Shown piece after piece: positions 33,727 through 38,096 of a DNA stretch of 38,096 nt. Within the stretch, counting starts at the first letter, position 1, and each line of letters opens with the position of its first letter. The notes under the pieces are model-generated. The model was given only the letters and a program-made list of their open reading frames with translations. It had not been told where the DNA came from and ran no database searches. The stretch is from NCBI RefSeq assembly GCF_900142625.1, contig NZ_FRBN01000029.1, forward strand, positions 1-38,096, read 5' to 3'. The translations under genes were made by a program, and so were the position numbers. The stretch is from Roseovarius marisflavi (GTDB taxonomy: Bacteria > Pseudomonadota > Alphaproteobacteria > Rhodobacterales > Rhodobacteraceae).

Positions 33727-34653
33727 TTATCCGGCCAAAGCCTCTACCACCGCGATATCGGCCATTTCAAGGATCGCTTCACGCGTGGCTGCCACCGCAA
33801 TAAACCGCCCGTTGTGACAGAACTTGGCGCCCGCAACACCGCTGGCCACTTCAAGTGCGTCATCGGTCAATCCTGCCCAGGCAACGGGCAGGTCTGCGCG
33901 GTTGTCAAAGGTGTCGCCGCCCAGACGGATCGTGGTCAGCGTCCAATCCGACCCACGCGGATGGACCACGAACAAGAGGTGATCGGCACCCGCCTGTTCC
34001 ACACCCGCCCGAAACGGCATGCCCATCGGCAACTCCAGAACGCGCGCCTCACCGGCCACCTCAATGGCCGCCATCACCATCGACTCGGCGCGGAATTTGG
34101 CGGCCCGGCGTTTGATCTGTGCCTCAACGAGGGCACGCGCCACGGGCAAGGCGGCCATGAAAGCGCGGTCATCGCCCCCGGCTTCGCGCTCGTCAAACAC
34201 CGGCTTCAGACTTTCGAGCAGCACCGGCAAGGTCAGCCCGGCAAACAACGGGCCGGCCTCGGAGGCATTGACCGCGCCATTGTCGAGCAGATCAACCGGC
34301 AGAACAAAACCGCGATCAAACGAGTCGTGGATCGTTTCGATGTCATGCTCGGGCACCTCCATCGCGCGCAGGTAATCACGGCCATACTGCGCCCAGATCA
34401 AACCGAAAGAGCTATAGGGCTGGCCATCCTCGCGCAGGGGATTGGATCGCTGGTGGTGATCGAAAATCTGCGCGCCGGCATCAAAATCACCACCGACATC
34501 ATAGATGATCCGATCCGCGCCGGGCGTGATCCACGCCGTGTCGCGGCTGCGGATCACCTCTGCCTCGGGGAACACCCGCGTCAGGATGACAGAGGATAAC
34601 AGCTCATCGGCATGAAAGCCCCCGGAATGGGTGACGAGGTGGGTAATGGTCAT
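33727..34653 (-). CDS. MYG1 family protein
   Basis: 308 residues. The family motifs THSGGFHADE near residue 8, YDVGGDFDAG near 50 and FDHHQRSN near 63 supply the His/Asp set of a DHH-like phosphoesterase or exonuclease fold. Eukaryotic MYG1 is an RNA 3'-5' exonuclease; the bacterial role is not established. The ATG at 34653 is chosen (homologues start M-T-x-x-x-V-T-H-S-G); a TTG two codons upstream is possible. It is followed by a terminator and stands alone. Confidence 0.9.
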   Translation of the reverse strand: MTITHLVTHSGGFHADELLSSVILTRVFPEAEVIRSRDTAWITPGADRIIYDVGGDFDAGAQIFDHHQRSNPLREDGQPYSSFGLIWAQYGRDYLRAMEVPEHDIETIHDSFDRGFVLPVDLLDNGAVNASEAGPLFAGLTLPVLLESLKPVFDEREAGGDDRAFMAALPVARALVEAQIKRRAAKFRAESMVMAAIEVAGEARVLELPMGMPFRAGVEQAGADHLLFVVHPRGSDWTLTTIRLGGDTFDNRADLPVAWAGLTDDALEVASGVAGAKFCHNGRFIAVAATREAILEMADIAVVEALAG

Positions 34654-34687
34654 CAGCAAGAGGCTCCAGCCGGGTTTGAAATGATTT

Positions 34688-34708
34688 GGGCGGCCTCAAA
34701 GGCCGCCC
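34688..34708. repeat. Inverted repeat upstream of the MYG1 gene
   Basis: GGGCGGCC-TCAAA-GGCCGCCC, a perfect 8-bp stem. It lies between the NDUFS4-like gene and MYG1 on the minus strand. It has no T tract, so it is an inefficient terminator at best. Confidence 0.45.
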
Positions 34709-34817
34709 GTCGGTCAATGTGGTCGCAGTTTTTCAGGAGATCAGATGCAACCCCAAATCACGTAGCGCAACGGAATTAAGAGGGCTTGGCCGGATATTCA
34801 CCCTGATTTACAGAGGC

Positions 34818-35129
34818 TTAGTGGGTCCAGACCTGACGGCGGGACGTGGCGAAGTTGTCGCCATAGCCACCGGGGCGGATGTTCTGTTTGCGTTTGTGGG
34901 GCTCTTGCACCACCGCGTCGATGCCCTGCGCCTTGGCGTAATCAAGCGCGGCCTCTTTGGTGTCGAACCGAAGCCGCACCTGCGCCTGTGTATCGCTGGA
35001 CGAGGTCCAGCCCATCAGAGGATCAACCTCGCGCGCGCTGTCCGAGACATATTCAAGCACCCAGTATTTGGTCTTGCCCGTGCCGGACTGCATGGCGTTG
35101 CGGGCGGGTTGGTAAATACGCGCGGACAT
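34818..35129 (-). CDS. NDUFS4-like complex I subunit
   Basis: 103 residues of the ETC_C1_NDUFA4/NDUFS4 family. [14 protein letters not shown] at the start, [25 protein letters not shown] and the end [14 protein letters not shown] are the family blocks. It is an accessory subunit of proton-pumping NADH:quinone oxidoreductase on the cytoplasmic side, found in alphaproteobacteria and mitochondria. The start is supported by AGGAG 7 nt upstream. It lies alone, away from the nuo operon, as is usual. Confidence 0.93.
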   Translation of the reverse strand: MSARIYQPARNAMQSGTGKTKYWVLEYVSDSAREVDPLMGWTSSSDTQAQVRLRFDTKEAALDYAKAQGIDAVVQEPHKRKQNIRPGGYGDNFATSRRQVWTH

Positions 35130-35234
35130 CGGCGACTCCTGTCAATTCGCGGCAGTTATCCCAAATTGGCGGGCACACGGCAAGGGGCGAATGTCGCGGA
35201 TTGTGCGCAGATGGCGCCCCGAAAAATGGTCGTG

Positions 35235-35267
35235 AAAAAGGCCGGGCGAGGTTTCCTCTGCCCGGCC
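35235..35267 (-). terminator. Intrinsic terminator of the Kbp gene
   Basis: On the minus strand GGCCGGGC pairs with GCCCGGCC, extended by GAGG/CCTC with one bulged A and a three-base loop, followed by five T. It lies 21 nt past the Kbp stop codon. Confidence 0.85.
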
Positions 35268-35287
35268 CTGTTACGGCAGGTCTTCGA

Positions 35288-35707
35288 TCACGCCTGCGGA
35301 ATGCGCAGAACCTGACCGGGATAGATCTTGTCGGGGTGCGTGAGCATCGGCTTATTGGCCTCGAAAATCTCTTCATAGCGCGCGCCATTGCCCAGGGTCG
35401 CGGCGGAAATCGCCCAAAGGGTATCGCCTTTCTTGACCTCGTGAAACACCGGCTCTGCACCGCCTGCATTGTCCTCGACGGCGGCCACACCGGCCACGTT
35501 GCCAACGGCCAGAAGAACCTTTTCCTTGGCTTCCTGACTTACCGCGGTGCCGCTGACCTTGACGGTATCGCCATCGACTTCGATATCGAGACCCTCGGCA
35601 TCAAGCCCCAGATCGGCCAGCTCTTTCTTGAGCGCTTCGGGCTCGGGTGCGTCGTCACCGCCAAAAAGCGATTTGCCCGCACTCTTCATGAAGTTCAAAA
35701 GTCCCAT
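35288..35707 (-). CDS. BON-LysM protein, Kbp (YgaU) type
   Basis: 139 residues. A short N-terminal stretch, MGLLNFMKSAGKSLFGG, is followed by a BON domain (about 22-78; VDGDTVKVSG) and a LysM domain (about 88-137; HEVKKGDTLWAISAATLG and PGQVLRIPQA). This order is that of Kbp, the E. coli K+-binding protein. No signal peptide is present, also as in Kbp, so it is probably cytoplasmic. The start has GGAGA six bases upstream. It is probably a separate unit with its own terminator. Confidence 0.92.
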   Translation of the reverse strand: MGLLNFMKSAGKSLFGGDDAPEPEALKKELADLGLDAEGLDIEVDGDTVKVSGTAVSQEAKEKVLLAVGNVAGVAAVEDNAGGAEPVFHEVKKGDTLWAISAATLGNGARYEEIFEANKPMLTHPDKIYPGQVLRIPQA

Positions 35708-35782
35708 GTCGTGTCTCCGTTTACTAAGGTTACTGGCTATAGCAATGCGGCAAGCAGGCCCGCCGCACGAGGGGAATTTGCC

Positions 35783-37576
35783 TTAAGCCGCCTCACCGTC
35801 AGTGAATTGAAGCCGCGCAAGCCGGGCATAAAGGCCATTTTCGGACACAAGGCTGTCGTGGGTTCCCTGCGCCACGATGCGGCCCTGATCCATCACGACG
35901 ATGCGGTCGGCCTTTTTGACCGTGGCCAGACGGTGGGCGACGATGATCGTGGTGCGGGTGCGCGCCATGGCGTCGACCGCATGCTGCACCGCGCGCTCGC
36001 TTTCGGCGTCCAGCGACGAGGTTGCCTCGTCGAGCAACAGCACCGGCGCGTCGCGCAGAATGGCGCGGGCAATGGCGATCCGCTGTTTCTGACCGCCCGA
36101 GAGCATCACACCACGCTCGCCGACATAGGTATCAAACCCTTCGGGCAAGGCGGTGATGAAGTCATAGGCAGCGGCAGCGCGGGCGGCCTCTTCGACCTCG
36201 GCGTCGCTGGCGTCAAGACGGCCAAAGCGGATGTTGTCGCGCGCCGAGGCGGCAAAGATCACCGGGTCTTGCGGCACAAGCGCAAGATCACGGCGGAAAT
36301 CATGGCGCGCCATATCGGACAGCGCCACACCATCCAGTGTCACGCGACCCTCGTCAGGATCGTAAAACCGCTGGATCATCTGGATCACGCTGGTCTTGCC
36401 GGCGCCCGAAGGGCCGACAAGCGCCACGGTTTCACCGGCCTTGATCGACAGGTTCAGGTTATCAAGCGCCAGGATGCCGGGGCGCGAGGGATAGGCAAAG
36501 CGCACCCCCTCAAAGGCAATCGCGCCTTTCACCGGGCGCGGCACCGGCTTGGGGTCGCTCGGATCGGTGACCGGGTCGTCGGCCTGAAGCAGCTCGACAA
36601 GGCGCTCGGTGGCCCCGGCGGCGCGCTGAAGCTCGCCCCAGATTTCCGACAGGGCGGCAACGGCCCCGGCAACCATCACCGAATAGATCACGAATTGCAC
36701 AAGGCTGCCGGCGGTCATCCCGCCCGCGCGCACGTCACGCGCGCCCATCCAGAGCACCCCGACAACGCCGGTAAACACCAAGAATATCACGATCACCGTC
36801 ATCAGCGCGCGGGTGTTCACCCGGCGGCGCGCGGCGTCATGGCTGCGCTCGGTCACATCGGCAAACCGCGCGCGGCTCTCACCCTCGTGGGTAAAGGCCT
36901 GAACCGTCTGCACCGACAACAGCGCCTCGGAGGCATTGCCGGAACTGTTGGCGATCCAATCCTGATTTTCGCGGCTCAGCACGCGCATCTTGCGCCCCAG
37001 CGTCAGGATCGGCACGATCACGAGCGGCACGATCAGCAGGACCATGCCGGTAAGCTTGGGCGAGGTGAACAGCATCAGCCCCATGCCGCCAAGGAAAATC
37101 AACAGGTTGCGCAGCGCAATTGAAACAGAAGAACTTATGACCGAGAGGATAAGCGTGGTGTCGGTGGTGATCCGGCTTAGCACTTCGCCGGTCATCAGAC
37201 GCTCGAAAAATGCCGGGCTCATGGCGATCACGCGATCAAACACCGCCTTGCGGATATCGGCCACGACCCGCTCGCCCAACCGGGTAACAAGCATATAGCG
37301 AAGCCCGGTGCCAACCGCCAGAAGCGCCGCGATCAGCAGGGCTGCGGCGAAATACTGATCCAGAATGGCACCATCTTCGATGCCGAAATTGTCGACCACG
37401 CGGCGCACCGCCAGCGGCAGCACAAGCGCCACACTCGCCGTCAGGGCAAGCGCCAGAACGGCCGCAACCAAAAGCGGGCGATAAGGGCGCAGAAACGGCC
37501 AGAGCGCGGCCAATGCACCAACACGTTTCGATTTTTCGCGGTCCTGCAATTCAGCAGCCTTGGGCGTGCGCGCCAT
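35783..37576 (-). CDS. ABC exporter half-transporter, membrane and ATPase fused
   Basis: 597 residues. The membrane domain with six helices covers about 35-315. The nucleotide-binding domain carries Walker A GPSGAGKT at 388-395, the signature LSGGQ at 492-496, Walker B VLLLDE at 512-517 and the switch histidine H548. It should work as a homodimer in the inner membrane, exporting lipid or drug-like compounds (MsbA/LmrA-like type). Substrate unknown. The gene is preceded by a gap of 253 nt that holds the tRNA fragment. Confidence 0.95.
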   Translation of the reverse strand: MARTPKAAELQDREKSKRVGALAALWPFLRPYRPLLVAAVLALALTASVALVLPLAVRRVVDNFGIEDGAILDQYFAAALLIAALLAVGTGLRYMLVTRLGERVVADIRKAVFDRVIAMSPAFFERLMTGEVLSRITTDTTLILSVISSSVSIALRNLLIFLGGMGLMLFTSPKLTGMVLLIVPLVIVPILTLGRKMRVLSRENQDWIANSSGNASEALLSVQTVQAFTHEGESRARFADVTERSHDAARRRVNTRALMTVIVIFLVFTGVVGVLWMGARDVRAGGMTAGSLVQFVIYSVMVAGAVAALSEIWGELQRAAGATERLVELLQADDPVTDPSDPKPVPRPVKGAIAFEGVRFAYPSRPGILALDNLNLSIKAGETVALVGPSGAGKTSVIQMIQRFYDPDEGRVTLDGVALSDMARHDFRRDLALVPQDPVIFAASARDNIRFGRLDASDAEVEEAARAAAAYDFITALPEGFDTYVGERGVMLSGGQKQRIAIARAILRDAPVLLLDEATSSLDAESERAVQHAVDAMARTRTTIIVAHRLATVKKADRIVVMDQGRIVAQGTHDSLVSENGLYARLARLQFTDGEAA

Positions 37577-37692
37577 TCGTCTTAATCCCTCGTCATTTGT
37601 TCTTAGTTCTTGGCCGGGCAGCGCGCCGGGGTCAAGAGGACAGATCGACCACAGGGGCCAGATGCCGGGAAAAGGCTAAATCGGGTCAGGCT

Positions 37693-37740
37693 TGGAGCGG
37701 GCGACGGAAAACGAACCCGTATCATCAGCTTGGAAGGCTG
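37693..37740 (-). repeat. Partial copy of the tRNA-Gly gene (3' part)
   Basis: 48 nt identical to 37830-37877 at 46 positions and in the same orientation. It runs from the CCA end through the T arm to the anticodon stem-loop. It lacks the D arm and 5' acceptor strand, and both differences fall in the T arm, so it cannot make a working tRNA. It may be an attachment-site relic or a local partial duplication. The 89 nt between the copies are AT-rich. Confidence 0.85.
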
Positions 37741-37829
37741 TTGTTCACATTCATATTAAGCCTGTCAAAACAAATGTTTATCCACACACCATAATATGTT
37801 TTGCAGGTTATTTGTCAGATAAGAATTTC

Positions 37830-37903
37830 TGGAGCGGGCGACGGGAATCGAACCCGTATCATCAGCTTGGAAGGCTGAGGTCTTACCATTACACAACGCC
37901 CGC
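37830..37903 (-). tRNA. tRNA-Gly (anticodon TCC)
   Basis: 74 nt including an encoded CCA. The acceptor arm GCGGGCG pairs with CGCCCGC. The anticodon loop CTTCCAA carries TCC, which reads GGA and GGG codons, and the T arm has GGTTCGATTCC. Its promoter lies just upstream at 37917-37945. Confidence 0.97.
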
Positions 37904-37916
37904 TCAACAAATTCAG

Positions 37917-37945
37917 GTAGTATTTCATACCAATCTGGGCGTCAA
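37917..37945 (-). promoter_or_regulatory. Promoter of tRNA-Gly
   Basis: On the minus strand TTGACG (37945-37940), a 17-nt spacer and TACTAC (37922-37917), ending 14 nt before the tRNA 5' end. Confidence 0.65.
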
Positions 37946-38096
37946 GTAGACCCAGTCAAAAAGCATGTTAGATCAGCGAACCAGCTTCCGCTTTCGGCCC
38001 AATGTATGTGTCGGCTGCTGTTCGCAATCGAGAATTTGGCACGATTTCGGAAATCGCTCATATGTATCCGGCCTGTTGATCGGCTCGCGGGCCGTG
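37946..38096. other. Unassigned right end of the window
   Basis: 151 nt with no recognisable gene, hairpin or RNA. It may be the edge of a gene that continues beyond the window. Confidence 0.3.

Noticed and set aside
34988..37123. Plus-strand open frame of 711 codons opposite Kbp and the ABC exporter
   Set aside because: It crosses two genes and a terminator on the other strand and has no recognisable domain.
37692..37949. Open frames across the tRNA-Gly gene and its copy
   Set aside because: They are translations of tRNA sequence, a known annotation artefact.
1..38096. CRISPR arrays, transposases, phage genes or toxin-antitoxin pairs
   Set aside because: None seen on either strand; the only repeats are the dispersed element, the inverted-repeat unit and the tRNA fragment.

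Overview
The window is GC-rich DNA from an alphaproteobacterium, most likely a member of the Rhodobacteraceae (Roseobacter group). The evidence is combined: a chvI-chvG-hprK-rapZ-EIIA(Man)-HPr operon, a (2S)-methylsuccinyl-CoA dehydrogenase of the ethylmalonyl-CoA pathway, an NDUFS4-type complex I subunit, a short HPr kinase, a DUF6473 protein, and a dispersed intergenic element centred on GGGATATTT. There is no phage, transposase or CRISPR array. No database search could be run; family names come from recognised motifs.

Layout. 1-8760: the 5' end of a tuf gene, a lipoprotein, a lone cytochrome P450, 3-hydroxybutyryl-CoA dehydrogenase, a DUF6473 protein, etfB-etfA, a HIG1-type membrane protein with a PduO adenosyltransferase, an SDR enzyme and an SH3 protein. 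8920-11226: parC. 11245-16666: an acyltransferase, then (all minus strand) the ChvG/ChvI two-component system with HPr kinase, RapZ, EIIA(Man) and HPr, a regulatory phosphotransferase circuit with no sugar permease. 17144-23788: a TSUP permease, mcd, a SLAC1/TDT transporter with an FAH-family hydrolase, a 2H-phosphoesterase-like DUF1045 protein and an unrecognised 427-residue protein.

23795-32686 is the most coherent accessory system: a divergent GlxA/CdhR-type regulator followed by seven plus-strand genes. They encode a BKACE enzyme, an SDR, a lipoprotein, an L-carnitine dehydrogenase fused to a hot-dog thioesterase, an acyl-CoA dehydrogenase, an ADP-forming acyl-CoA ligase and a very CaiD-like hydratase. 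Together they can be read as a full route from gamma-butyrobetaine (ligase, dehydrogenase, hydratase) to carnitine, and on (dehydrogenase, BKACE, thioesterase) to glycine betaine plus acetoacetate. Nearby 3-hydroxybutyryl-CoA dehydrogenase, ETF and Mcd fit onward C4/C2 and electron handling, although they are not in the operon. Between the dehydrogenase and ligase genes lies a 191-bp unit with nearly perfect 32-bp terminal inverted repeats.

32769-38096: idi, with a small translationally coupled leader ORF, a MYG1-family protein, the NDUFS4-like subunit, a Kbp/LysM protein, an ABC exporter, and tRNA-Gly(TCC) preceded by a 48-nt partial copy of its own 3' part. The last 150 bases hold nothing I recognise.
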